A stretch of DNA of 10,262 nucleotides from Verrucomicrobiota bacterium (GCA_022711695.1 JAKLEJ010000091.1:1-10262); one strand, 5' to 3'; positions 1 to 7,715 are shown, counted from the first letter of the stretch. Program-made: numbers and translations. Notes: generated from the letters alone by a model not told the origin.

Positions 1-345
1 GAGCGACCACCCGCGGCCAAACGGTCCCCAGGCCTCGAGATGCGCGTTGGTCAGGCCCCACGAGGTCAGTTTGTCCCGGGTCCATTCGTTGGCGCGCAGA
101 CATTGCGGGGAGGCCGTCAGGCGCCCTCCGATCACGTCCGTCAGGTAGGAAAAGATCTCCAGCATCTGGGAACGATTCGTGCCTTCGTCCCGCAGGCGGC
201 TCACGATCTCGGCGATCGATCGGGCATCGGCGCCGGCGCGCCTCGAAACGCCCGCCCGGTCGGGCGACTGCGCCGGCAATAGAAAGGCCCCCGCGATGGA
301 GAAGAGGAGGGACAAGACGACCAGGGCCGTTCGGCGCAGAAGCAC
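1..345 (-). CDS. Secreted M28-family metallopeptidase, N-terminal part (cut by window edge)
   Basis: Reading the minus strand from a GTG at 343-345 gives 115 residues, open to the window edge. Residues 1-25 form a signal peptide (MLLRRT, then a hydrophobic stretch ending near LPAQ). Residues 66-115 carry the conserved start of secreted M28-type zinc peptidases: a DVIGGRLT segment near 70, ANEWTRDKL at 85-93, SWGL at 95-98, and AHLEAWGPFGRGWSL at 101-115. Known members are exported aminopeptidase-like metallohydrolases. The zinc ligands lie beyond the window, so activity cannot be judged here. GTG 345 has a good GGGGAGG ribosome site about 6 bases upstream and gives a short signal-peptide n-region. 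An in-frame ATG at 382-384 would add 13 residues but has no ribosome site. The gene is divergent from the CxxCH-protein gene. I infer the family from motif memory. Confidence 0.82.
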   Translation of the reverse strand, partial: MLLRRTALVVLSLLFSIAGAFLLPAQSPDRAGVSRRAGADARSIAEIVSRLRDEGTNRSQMLEIFSYLTDVIGGRLTASPQCLRANEWTRDKLTSWGLTNAHLEAWGPFGRGWSL

Positions 346-491
346 GGAGGGCCTCCCCGGGCAATGGCAGATGGGATGAGTCATGTGTTATTGGCGGCGG
401 AGCCTAGCGGCCGGCCGGCCCTTCGCCAAGTCTTTTGCGCGGGCAAGTCCGTCCTTTCGTTCCCGCCGGCAACCGCGTAGGTTGCGCCCTT

Positions 492-3400
492 GTGAGGACA
501 GGATTGCTTTGGAGCGTGCTGCTTGCGCTGGCCGGCGCCGGAGGCCTGAGAGCGCAGGAACCGCCGCTCGCGCCCGTGCCCGGCCTGGGCATCGGCATCC
601 AGGCGGGGTTCGCGGCGAACCTGTATGCGGATGCGGACCTTGCAGACGACATCGAAGCGCTGGCGATCGACTCGCAAGGGCGGGTCGTGGTCGGGGGTCC
701 GGGCTATGTGAAGACGTTGCTCGATCCGGAAGACACCGGCCGAGCGGTGGACGCGATAATGTACGCGCCGCTTTCGGGAAGCTGCGGCGGGCTGTGTTTT
801 GACGGTGCGGCGCTGTTTTGCGCCGCCGACGGCTGGCTGGCGCGTTTCGAAGACACGGATGGCGACGGGCGCGCGGACCGGCCGCCGGCAAGGCTGCTGG
901 CGTTGCGCGCCGGCGAGCACGGAGCGCACGGCATCCGGATCGGCCCGGATGGGTTCGTCTACGTGGCGGCGGGGGAGGCTGGCGGCGTCAATTCGCGGGC
1001 GATCACCGCGCTGTCCTCACCGGTGCGGGAGCCCGAGGGTGGAACGCTGGTCCGGTTGCGCGGGGACGGCCAGGAGGTCCAGATTCTGGCGCAGGGGTTC
1101 CGAAACCCACGAGGCTTTGACTTCGATCCGGCAGGGGAGACGATCCTCTGCGACGCAGGCACGCCCGAGGAGCGGGGGCTGCCCTGGGAAATCCCGGCGC
1201 GACTCTTGCAGGCGATTCCAGGCGGCCACTCCGGGTGGAGGCTGGGTCGCCGGGGCCGGGGCTGGGCCCGGCCGGAATACTACGCCGACACCCTGGAGAG
1301 CCTGGCCGAACTGGGGCGCGGGCTGCCGTCGGGCTTGGCGGCCTACCGGCACCGCCAGTTCCCCGAGCGCTTTCGCAGCGGGGTGTTCGTCACCGACTGG
1401 GCGGGCGGACGGGTCTGGTTCGTGGCCCTGGAGCCCGAGGGCGCCGGTTACCGGGCGCACCCGGAAGTGTTCCTCGAAGCCTTGCACTCGGACGGCTTCA
1501 CCCCCAGCGGGATTGCCGTCGGCGCCAACGGCTCCGTCTATGTGAGCTCCGGGGGACGCCGAAGCCGCGGCCAGGTGCTGCGAATCGACTACGCGGGTCC
1601 GCCGAGCCTGGAAGCCGTGGAGCCGGCGTCGCTGGATCCCGAGCTCAACGAGGTGTTGCAGGCCCCCCAACCGCTGGAGGCGTGGTCCCGCGCCGAGTGG
1701 GCGCCGGTGGCCCGCCGCCTTGGGCCCGGCCCATTCCAGCGAATTGCCTCCGACGAGTGGGTCGATCCGCGGTGGCGCGCCCGGGCCATTGAGGCGCTCA
1801 CCGAGCTCTTCGGAGGGCTGCCGCAGAGCGCCGCCGACATGGCCGCCCGCGCCGCGTCGCCGCTGGTGCGCGCCCGCGCGGCCTGGTCTTTGGGGCAGGC
1901 CCCGGGCCCCACCCCCGCTCTTTTTCTTCTTCCGCTGCTCGAGGATCCGCATCCCTTGCCCCGCCGCTGCGCCCTGGAAGCCCTGGCCAGTCAGGTGGAC
2001 CTGTACGACAACGCGGAACTGCCCGCGCGCCTCGTCTCCAGCCTGGGCTTCCCCGACAAACAGGTGCGCCTGGCGGCGTCACACGCCGCCAGCCGGCTTT
2101 CGACGCCGTCCTGGCAGCGGCTCCAGGACCTGGCGTCCGGAGCGGACCCCGGAACGCGCCTGCACGCGCTGATGGCGCGGTTCTGGCGGGAACCCGCCGC
2201 CACCCATCCGGAGCTGCTCGCTCCCCTGGCCTCCGTGCTGAGCCAGACCCGCGAGCCGCCTTTTCGCCGCGATGCGCTGCGGTTGATCATCCTTGCGCTG
2301 GGGGACTGGAACCTGCGGCAGCCTACGGTGGACCTGGCCGCGCCCGTGGAAACGGGGCCGCTCCCCGCCGCGCAGACCGAAGCGCTGGCGCGGATCCGGG
2401 CGCTGGCGCGGGCGGCCCTGCCCGCCGGCGACGAACAGGTGGACGTGGAAGCCGCGCGCCTGCTGGCCATGCTGCGGGATGGCGATGCGCGGGCCGCGCG
2501 GGTTCTGGCCGGATTCCTCACCCCCACGAGCGCCGCCGAGATGGACCTGCACTGGCTTAGCTGCCTGGCGCGGTGGGAATCCTGGCCGGCGGACCTGGCG
2601 CCACGGATCGCGGAAGCCCTCCTGGGCCTGGAGCGGAAACAGCCGGGGCCGTCCTGGCATCCCTCCGAGAGCTGGCCCGCCCGGCGCTCGGAGTTGTTCC
2701 AGGCCCTGGCGGGGCTCGAGCCCAGGCTGCCGGACCTGCTGGTCGAGCACCCCCAACTGCTGCGGCCGGGCAATCTCTGGATGGTGGCGCAACTGGACTC
2801 CCAGCGGCAACAGGCGGCGGCCCGGAAGCTCCTCGCTGCGGCGCAGGCGGACGGCCGGTATCCCTGGAGCCCAGCCCTGCTGGAGACGGTGGCCCTGTTG
2901 CCCGAGCCCGAGGCGCGGCCGGCCTTGCGGGCACAGTGGGACAAACCCGGCCTGCGGGATGACCTGCTGCTCTACCTGGCGGCGCGCCCTGGCGCCCGCG
3001 AAGCGGAACTCTACTGGCAGGGCCTGGCGTCCGGGCGGCCGGAGGTGGCGCGAGCCTGCGCCCAGGCGCTGGCCGCCCTGCGGCCGGGCGAGGCCGGAAC
3101 CAACCTGGTTGCCAGCTTCGGGCTGCTGCGCCGCCTCGTCGATGAGCCTCGCCAGAAGGGCCTGCGAGCCACGCTGCTGGGGTTGATCGAGACCCAGACG
3201 GGCGAGCGCTTCGCCGTCAACGAACCCGAGCCTCCGCCCCGCAGCACGCTGACGCACGCGGCCGCGGTGAAGAGCGCCTGGGAACCCGTGTTTGGCTGGC
3301 TGGCAAAGAAGCGCCCGGCTCTCCATGCCGGCCTGGCGGCGGAACGAGCCGTGCCGGTCACGGAGTGGGCGGCGCGGCTGCGCCAGGCGCCCTGGAAAGA

Positions 3401-3815
3401 GGGGATGGCCGCGCGGGGGGCCAGGGTGGCCCTGGCGCGCGGCTGCGCCACCTGCCATTCGGGGCCCTCGGGCCTCGGACCCAGCCTGGGCGGCCTGGCC
3501 GACGAATGGTCCGAGGACGAGTTGTTCGCGGCCATGGTTTTGCCCAGCCTCGACATCGATGCCAAGCGCCAGCCGGTCTCATTCCTCATGCGCGACGGGA
3601 GCGCGGTCAGCGGGTTGGTCCTGTTCGATTCGGCGGAAGTGACGATCGTCCAGACCGGCCCGGACGCCACGACGCGGCTGGAGGGGTCGGACATCCGGAG
3701 CCGCCAGCCGGCGCGGGTGTCGTTCATGCCCGAGGGGCTCCTGGACCCCCTGCCTCCTGAAGCGCTGGCGGATTTGCTGAGCTTCTTGAAATCCCTGCCC
3801 TCTCCACACCCATGA
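492..3815 (+). CDS. Exported PVC-type heme-binding CxxCH protein (propeller + HEAT repeats + cytochrome c)
   Basis: From GTG 492 the product has 1107 residues. Residues 1-21 are a clean signal peptide ending GLRA before QEPP. About 25-371 form a putative dehydrogenase-like beta-propeller, with a DTDGDG calcium-type loop at 121-126, GFRNPRGFDF near 202-211, GLPWEIPAR, GGHSGWR and a final GSVYVSSGGR strand. About 400-950 is rich in Leu/Ala helices like HEAT repeats. About 975-1107 is a cytochrome c domain with heme motif CATCH at 985-989 and a likely distal ligand Met1079 (SFMPEG). This order matches the Pirellula/Verrucomicrobium-type proteins (TIGR02604 plus TIGR02603), which are exported and assumed to be redox enzymes of unknown substrate. 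An in-frame TTG at 435 would add 19 residues that spoil the signal peptide, so I prefer 492. Neither start has a strong ribosome site. The stop overlaps the next ATG by ATGA, so it is the first gene of a coupled operon. Confidence 0.9.
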   Translation: MRTGLLWSVLLALAGAGGLRAQEPPLAPVPGLGIGIQAGFAANLYADADLADDIEALAIDSQGRVVVGGPGYVKTLLDPEDTGRAVDAIMYAPLSGSCGGLCFDGAALFCAADGWLARFEDTDGDGRADRPPARLLALRAGEHGAHGIRIGPDGFVYVAAGEAGGVNSRAITALSSPVREPEGGTLVRLRGDGQEVQILAQGFRNPRGFDFDPAGETILCDAGTPEERGLPWEIPARLLQAIPGGHSGWRLGRRGRGWARPEYYADTLESLAELGRGLPSGLAAYRHRQFPERFRSGVFVTDWAGGRVWFVALEPEGAGYRAHPEVFLEALHSDGFTPSGIAVGANGSVYVSSGGRRSRGQVLRIDYAGPPSLEAVEPASLDPELNEVLQAPQPLEAWSRAEWAPVARRLGPGPFQRIASDEWVDPRWRARAIEALTELFGGLPQSAADMAARAASPLVRARAAWSLGQAPGPTPALFLLPLLEDPHPLPRRCALEALASQVDLYDNAELPARLVSSLGFPDKQVRLAASHAASRLSTPSWQRLQDLASGADPGTRLHALMARFWREPAATHPELLAPLASVLSQTREPPFRRDALRLIILALGDWNLRQPTVDLAAPVETGPLPAAQTEALARIRALARAALPAGDEQVDVEAARLLAMLRDGDARAARVLAGFLTPTSAAEMDLHWLSCLARWESWPADLAPRIAEALLGLERKQPGPSWHPSESWPARRSELFQALAGLEPRLPDLLVEHPQLLRPGNLWMVAQLDSQRQQAAARKLLAAAQADGRYPWSPALLETVALLPEPEARPALRAQWDKPGLRDDLLLYLAARPGAREAELYWQGLASGRPEVARACAQALAALRPGEAGTNLVASFGLLRRLVDEPRQKGLRATLLGLIETQTGERFAVNEPEPPPRSTLTHAAAVKSAWEPVFGWLAKKRPALHAGLAAERAVPVTEWAARLRQAPWKEGMAARGARVALARGCATCHSGPSGLGPSLGGLADEWSEDELFAAMVLPSLDIDAKRQPVSFLMRDGSAVSGLVLFDSAEVTIVQTGPDATTRLEGSDIRSRQPARVSFMPEGLLDPLPPEALADLLSFLKSLPSPHP

Positions 3816-4450
3816 AAAGGCTGCTGGTCTGCGCTTTTGGCGCGGGGTTGACCGCCCTGGGGATGGCCCTGGTGTGCGGCTCGCTAATCTACTGGCTGGT
3901 GCTGCCCCCGGTCTACCGGGCCGCCACGCGCGTGCTGGTCGATCCGCCGGGGTCCTCCGTGCCGGATGTAAACGCCCCCGGCGGGTACTGGATGGGCGCC
4001 GAGTTCGAGCGCCTTCAGTCGGCAGCCATTCTGGGCGGCGTCATCTCCAACCTGGACTTGCGGCGCAAATGGGGCCCGCTGCTCCGGCAGGAGGCGCCCC
4101 TGGATCTGGACCTGGCGCGGCTGATGCTCAAGTCGAAGATGGAACTCAAGCAGGTGCGCAACACCAAGCTCATCGAGATCGCCGTGAAGAGTGAGGCCCC
4201 TGGGGAGGCGGCGCAGTTGGCCAACGCCATCGCGACTGCCTACCAGAGAGACCCGGGCGCCGGCCGGGGCGCGGGCTCGGGCGCGCCGCCTTCCATTCGA
4301 GTGGTGGATGCGGCTTCGCCTCCGGCACGGCCAATCCGGCCGCGACTCGTGGTGGCGCTGTGCCTGGCCGCGGCCGGAGCGCTGGCTTCGGTTGTCGGCG
4401 TGCTGGAGTTGATTTCGGGGCTTCGAATCGCGAGAATTGATTCCGAATGA
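3812..4450 (+). CDS. Short Wzz-like (chain-length determinant type) inner-membrane protein
   Basis: The product has 212 residues with the two-membrane-segment layout of Wzz/polysaccharide co-polymerase proteins. Segment 1 is at about 6-32, followed by PPVYRAATRVLVDPP (32-46). A periplasmic part contains ERLQSAAILGGVISNLDL (66-83) and KLIEIAVKSEAPGEAAQLAN (119-138), both typical of the Wzz domain. A proline-rich ASPPARPIRPR stretch (168-178) precedes segment 2 (about 179-201). Known relatives set the chain length or aid export of surface polysaccharides. This one is short: it lacks the long coiled coil and the tyrosine-kinase domain of larger relatives. No glycosyltransferase, polymerase or flippase gene is in view, so a polysaccharide role is only inferred. 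It starts inside the stop of the CxxCH gene (ATGA) and ends in another ATGA, so its translation is probably coupled on both sides; no separate ribosome site is visible. Confidence 0.75.
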   Translation: MKRLLVCAFGAGLTALGMALVCGSLIYWLVLPPVYRAATRVLVDPPGSSVPDVNAPGGYWMGAEFERLQSAAILGGVISNLDLRRKWGPLLRQEAPLDLDLARLMLKSKMELKQVRNTKLIEIAVKSEAPGEAAQLANAIATAYQRDPGAGRGAGSGAPPSIRVVDAASPPARPIRPRLVVALCLAAAGALASVVGVLELISGLRIARIDSE

Positions 4451-5679
4451 GACCTGCCATCCAACCCCGCCGATCGATGCTTTCAACCCTGATCCTCTTG
4501 GCGGCCGCCGCCGCGGCGTGCGCCGCCGCTCCGGGCCAGACTCACACCAATCGCAGCGAAGCGCTCCAGGCCCTGTGCCAGAAACTGGGCGTCGGTCTGG
4601 GGGCGGTGGTCGCCGATGTCGGCTGCGGCGATGGGCCGGACACGATGGTGTTTGCCTCGGTGGTGGGGCCCAAGGGGGTTGTCTTCGCCCAGGAGATCGA
4701 GGCGGCCAAGCTTTCGAACGTCGTCAAGAACACGGAAAAGCGAAGCTTCAGCCAGGTGACGCCGGTGCTGGGACACTCCGAAGATCCGCGGCTGCCGGAC
4801 GGGTCCGCCGATCTCATCTACATGAACCGCGTCTTTCACCATTTCTCGCGGCCGGCGGCCATGCTGGAACGGATGCGGTCCGACCTCAAGCCCGGCGGGT
4901 TTCTGGCCATCGTGGACCAGGAAAAGGGGCCCTTGACCGACTGGACGCCCGTGGACAAACGGGAGAAGCAGCACCATTGGACGGCCGAGACCGCGGTGGT
5001 GCGGCTGGCGCGCGAAGCGGGATTTCTCTTCCACGATGAGCCGGACGAACTTTGGCACGAGAAACAACCCTTCGTGCTCGTCTTCCGGAAACCGGTCCAG
5101 CCGGCCAGGACGGCCGGCGATCCCGACCGGCCGCGCGACCTGGACGTGACGCGGTTGGTGGAGGCGCTGCCACTGGCGGCGGCGCGGGACCGAGCGGTGG
5201 TGTTCGTCGGGCTCGACGCCGGCCGGCCGGTGTTGCCGGCGCTGAGGGCGGCTCTGCCCGCCTCGGCCCGGCTCATCGATGTCACCCTCGAGGAATGGGC
5301 GCTGAGCCGCGAGGAAACGCCCGCGGGCGGCTCGATCCCAGGGGTGGAGCCGGCGCGCAAGGAAAAGAACGAGCTGGCGCTGCCGGCGGACACGCGAGTG
5401 GAACTGGCGCTGTTCGTGGACGCCTATCATCGCGTCTGGGATCCGGCGCCGGTCTTGAAGGCCTTGAGGGCGCGGCTCACGGACACCGGGCTGGTGGCGG
5501 TAGTGGATCGAAAAGGGCCGCACCCGGAGGCGCGCCGCCTGGCCAATCACCGGCGCCGCGTCGCGCCCCAACAGGTCGAGGCGGACCTGCGCCAGGCGGG
5601 CTTCGAGCCGCGCGGAGCCGTTCGCGCTCCGGCTCGCGATCGCTTCTTCCTGCTCTTCGGACCGGGGCGCGGCCAGTGA
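4447..5679 (+). CDS. Exported SAM-methyltransferase-like protein with degenerate second copy of the domain
   Basis: The product has 410 residues. The N-terminus carries RRSML at 8-12, then an Ala/Leu-rich stretch to about 28. It is a signal peptide; twin-arginine followed by S-M-L suggests the Tat route, and Cys25 could be a weak lipobox. Residues 38-215 are a class I methyltransferase: motif I VVADVGCGDG (54-63), DLIYMNRVFHHF (122-133), LKPGGFLAIVD (147-157) and a closing strand FVLVFRKP (209-216). Residues 231-410 follow the same pattern: AVVFVGLDAG (250-259), ELALFVDAYHRV (319-330), LTDTGLVAVVD (344-354), RQAGF (382-386) and FFLLF. The glycine-rich SAM loop is lost there, so only the first half could bind SAM. 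The substrate is unknown. An alternative start is Met11, which would remove the twin arginine. The start overlaps the Wzz-like stop (ATGA), making this the last gene of the operon. Confidence 0.8.
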   Translation: MRPAIQPRRSMLSTLILLAAAAAACAAAPGQTHTNRSEALQALCQKLGVGLGAVVADVGCGDGPDTMVFASVVGPKGVVFAQEIEAAKLSNVVKNTEKRSFSQVTPVLGHSEDPRLPDGSADLIYMNRVFHHFSRPAAMLERMRSDLKPGGFLAIVDQEKGPLTDWTPVDKREKQHHWTAETAVVRLAREAGFLFHDEPDELWHEKQPFVLVFRKPVQPARTAGDPDRPRDLDVTRLVEALPLAAARDRAVVFVGLDAGRPVLPALRAALPASARLIDVTLEEWALSREETPAGGSIPGVEPARKEKNELALPADTRVELALFVDAYHRVWDPAPVLKALRARLTDTGLVAVVDRKGPHPEARRLANHRRRVAPQQVEADLRQAGFEPRGAVRAPARDRFFLLFGPGRGQ

Positions 5680-5687
5680 GGGGCAAC

Positions 5688-5705
5688 CGCCGGGGCGCCC
5701 CGGCG
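5688..5705. terminator. 18-bp perfect palindrome between convergent genes, candidate bidirectional terminator
   Basis: The 18 bases read the same on both strands (core GCCGGGGCGCCCCGGC at 5689-5704, plus one C-G pair outside). They sit in the 30-base gap between the stops of the methyltransferase (plus strand) and purM (minus strand). They could form a very stable 7-bp stem with a 4-base loop in either transcript. There is no T tract on either side, so intrinsic termination is only a guess from position and symmetry. Confidence 0.45.
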
Positions 5706-5709
5706 CGGC

Positions 5710-6762
5710 CTACTTGACGCAAGCGCGGCCCTTGCCTTTGACAATCAGGCCAATCAGCCAGGCCTTGTGCCGGTGACGCTTGATGGCAGCCAGCGCCTTT
5801 TCCACCAGCGGAGCGGGCACAATCACGGTCATCCCGATGCCCATGTTGAACACCTGGTAAAGCTCGGGCTCCGGCACGCCGCCCCGCTCGGCGATCAGGC
5901 GGAAGATGGGCAGCACATCCCACGAGCCCTTGCGAACGATGGCGTCGCAATTGGGCGGCAGAACACGCGGGATGTTGTCCACAAAGCCGCCGCCGGTGAT
6001 GTGAGCCAGCGCTTTGACGCCGCGCGCTTTGCCGGGGGTGTTGAACTCGCGCAGGAGCGCCTGGACCAGCGGCCCGTAGCTCACGTGCACCTTGAGCAGC
6101 TCGTCGCCGAGGGTGTTGCCCAGTTCAGCCACGCGGCTGGAGGGCTTGAGCTTGAGCTTCTCGAAGAAGATCTTGCGGGCGAGCGAATAGCCGTTGGTGT
6201 GAAGGCCGCTGGAGGCGATCCCCAACACGGCGTCGCCCGGGCGGACATCGCGTCCATCGAGCATGCGGGACTTCTCGACGACCCCCACAATCGTCCCGCT
6301 GACGTCGTATTCGCCCGCCTGGTAGAACCCGGGCATCTGGGCGGTCTCGCCGCCAATGAGGGCGCAGTTGTTCTGGGCGCAGGCCTTGGCGAAGCCCTTG
6401 ATGATGTCGGCAAACACCCGCGGCTCCAGGCGCCCGGTGCCGATGTAATCCAGGAAGAACAGGGCCTCGGCCCCCAGCACGGCGATGTCGTTCACGCAGT
6501 GGTTGACCAGGTCCTGGCCGATGGTGTCATGCCGGTCCATGGCGAAGGCGATCTTGAGCTTGGTGCCCACGCCATCCACGCTCGAGACCAGAACCGGCTG
6601 CCGATAGCGGCGCGGGTTCAGGGCAAAGAGCCCGCCGAACCCTCCCACCTTGCCCAGCACCTCCGGGCGATGCGTCGAGGCCAGCATCTTCGGCAGCGAG
6701 GATTTCACCCGGTTGCCCAGGTCGATGTCCACGCCGGCGGCCGCGTATGCTTTCTGTTTCAT
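5710..6762 (-). CDS. purM: Phosphoribosylformylglycinamidine cyclo-ligase (AIR synthetase)
   Basis: PurM closes the imidazole ring in purine synthesis: it converts formylglycinamidine ribonucleotide plus ATP to aminoimidazole ribonucleotide in the cytoplasm. The 350-residue product has the family's usual length and motifs: AYAAAGVDID (5-14), SSVDGVGTKLKIAF (60-73), NDIAVLGAEALFFLDYIGTG (91-110), GGETAQMPGFY (137-147), ASSGLHTNGYSL (183-194), HITGGGFVDNIPRVLP (254-269) and FNMGIGMT (305-312). These cover the phosphate/ATP-binding loops and both halves of the PurM fold. It looks complete and functional. No other pur gene is nearby, so it is not in a purine operon here. The ATG at 6760-6762 has no clear ribosome site; a candidate promoter lies directly upstream (6772-6800). 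It is convergent with the methyltransferase operon. Confidence 0.97.
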   Translation of the reverse strand: MKQKAYAAAGVDIDLGNRVKSSLPKMLASTHRPEVLGKVGGFGGLFALNPRRYRQPVLVSSVDGVGTKLKIAFAMDRHDTIGQDLVNHCVNDIAVLGAEALFFLDYIGTGRLEPRVFADIIKGFAKACAQNNCALIGGETAQMPGFYQAGEYDVSGTIVGVVEKSRMLDGRDVRPGDAVLGIASSGLHTNGYSLARKIFFEKLKLKPSSRVAELGNTLGDELLKVHVSYGPLVQALLREFNTPGKARGVKALAHITGGGFVDNIPRVLPPNCDAIVRKGSWDVLPIFRLIAERGGVPEPELYQVFNMGIGMTVIVPAPLVEKALAAIKRHRHKAWLIGLIVKGKGRACVK

Positions 6763-7038
6763 GTGGCCGCCAGTAAACCGGCAACCGCCCCAAAGTTCAA
6801 CAGCGCTTTTCGCGCCCGAACCCGCGCTGAACGCCTGGCAGATCGGCAGAGCCCGGGGCTTCAGGCGCGCAGGCCGCTGAGCGCGCGTTCGCCGCGCGGA
6901 TGCAGAGATGCCGGCCTGCCGTCGGGACGCGGCTGGACGCCCTGCTTCTCTGGCGGATAAGGAGGCAGGCGAAAAGGGGCCGGTTGAAGGCGGAACTTCA
7001 GCAGGTATGGCCGGCCGGCCGGCAAGCAGAGCAAGACG
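6763..7038. other. Gap between purM and HNH genes, no gene seen
   Basis: These 276 bases contain no convincing coding frame. At the left end is the candidate purM promoter. At the right end, 16 to 29 bases downstream of the HNH stop, is a 14-base palindrome GCCGGCCGGCCGGC (7010-7023). It could act as a weak terminator for the HNH gene, but it lacks a T tract, and the same GC alternation also occurs inside genes (for example near 5216-5230). Confidence 0.4.
6772..6800 (-). promoter_or_regulatory. Candidate purM promoter
   Basis: On the minus strand TTGAAC (6795-6800) and TTTACT (6772-6777) are separated by 17 bases. Each matches 4 of 6 consensus sigma-70 positions. The -10 box ends only 9 bases before the purM ATG, so the transcript would begin almost at the start codon. 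This agrees with the absence of a ribosome site. It is pattern evidence only. Confidence 0.3.
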
Positions 7039-7659
7039 CTAATCCACGTCCTCGCCGAGCTCGACGTTCCAGTAGGCGAGGTCGATGAAATGCTTCCAGC
7101 TTTCGTGGCGGGCGATGCCCAGGTTGATCTGGACAAAGGGCCGCCACTTGGGCCGCTTGGGCTTGCGGATGAGATGCATGCCGGCCTCGAGAGGAGTGCG
7201 GTTGGCCTTGAGAGTGTTGCACTCGATGCACGAGCAGACAATGTTGTCCCAGGTGGTGGGCCCGCCGCGGTCGCGCGGGATGACGTGGTCCAGGTTGAGA
7301 TCCTTGCGCTCGCATTGCCGCCCGCAGTACTGGCAGGTGTTGCGGTCGCGCTCGAAGATGTTGTGCCGGGTGAACTTCACCTCCTTGCGCGGCAACCGGT
7401 CGAACACCACCAGCAGGATCACCCGCGGCACCCGGATTTTGAAGGTGATGGTGCTGATGCTTTCGCCGTGGGGAGCGCGCTGCGAAAAGTCGCGCCACTG
7501 GCGGAAGTCGTAAGTGTGGAAGGCCCCGTCGTCGTCGCCCCAGACGACCTGGGCGTGCCCTTCAAACAACAGGGTGAGCGCCCGTCGAACCGTGCAAACG
7601 TTTACCGCTTGCCAGAGACGGTTCAAAACCAACACATGCTGGTTCAGGAACGAGGTCAT
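7039..7659 (-). CDS. Stand-alone HNH endonuclease
   Basis: The product has 206 residues starting MTSFLNQHVLVLNRLWQAVN, a start typical of a widespread bacterial HNH family. An N-terminal domain (1-100) precedes a zinc-type HNH core: CQYC (109-112), LDHVIPRDRGG (123-133) with Asp124-His125, Asn139 (WDNIV), and CIEC followed by Asn148 (144-148). The four cysteines should bind a structural zinc; His125 and the downstream Asn are the expected catalytic residues. The family cuts DNA, but its cell role is not established to my knowledge. The frame stays open upstream to an ATG at 8091, but those 144 extra residues are low-complexity and unlike the family, so I chose ATG 7657-7659. No ribosome site is visible; a candidate promoter lies at 7680-7709. 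It sits between purM and the helix-turn-helix/terminase pair, on the same strand as all three. Confidence 0.92.
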   Translation of the reverse strand: MTSFLNQHVLVLNRLWQAVNVCTVRRALTLLFEGHAQVVWGDDDGAFHTYDFRQWRDFSQRAPHGESISTITFKIRVPRVILLVVFDRLPRKEVKFTRHNIFERDRNTCQYCGRQCERKDLNLDHVIPRDRGGPTTWDNIVCSCIECNTLKANRTPLEAGMHLIRKPKRPKWRPFVQINLGIARHESWKHFIDLAYWNVELGEDVD

Positions 7660-7679
7660 AGACCCGCTAAAGCCGGCCG

Positions 7680-7709
7680 ACCCTACCATGCGTCGTTTCG
7701 GCGTGTCAA
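7680..7709 (-). promoter_or_regulatory. Candidate HNH-gene promoter
   Basis: On the minus strand a perfect -35 box TTGACA (7704-7709) is followed after 18 bases by TAGGGT (7680-7685), a weak -10 box matching 3 of 6. The -10 box ends 20 bases before the HNH ATG, giving a plausible short leader. This supports starting the gene at 7659 rather than 8091. Confidence 0.4.
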
Positions 7710-7715
7710 CGCCGG

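Noticed and set aside
409..420. GGCCGGCCGGCC palindrome also present at 7009-7020
   Set aside because: The same alternation occurs inside coding sequence, so it is likely due to base composition and not a specific site.
1017..1952. Second long minus-strand open frame opposite the CxxCH gene (311 codons)
   Set aside because: Same reason: low-complexity translation, while the plus-strand frame has clear domains.
2079..3458. Long minus-strand open frame opposite the CxxCH gene (459 codons)
   Set aside because: Arginine/glycine/proline-rich translation with no motif; expected from high GC on the reverse of a real gene.
4483..5571. Minus-strand open frame of 362 codons opposite the methyltransferase
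   Set aside because: The plus strand carries the methyltransferase motifs; the minus translation shows none.
5767..6960. Plus-strand open frame of 397 codons opposite purM
   Set aside because: purM on the minus strand is unmistakable; this frame is its antisense shadow.
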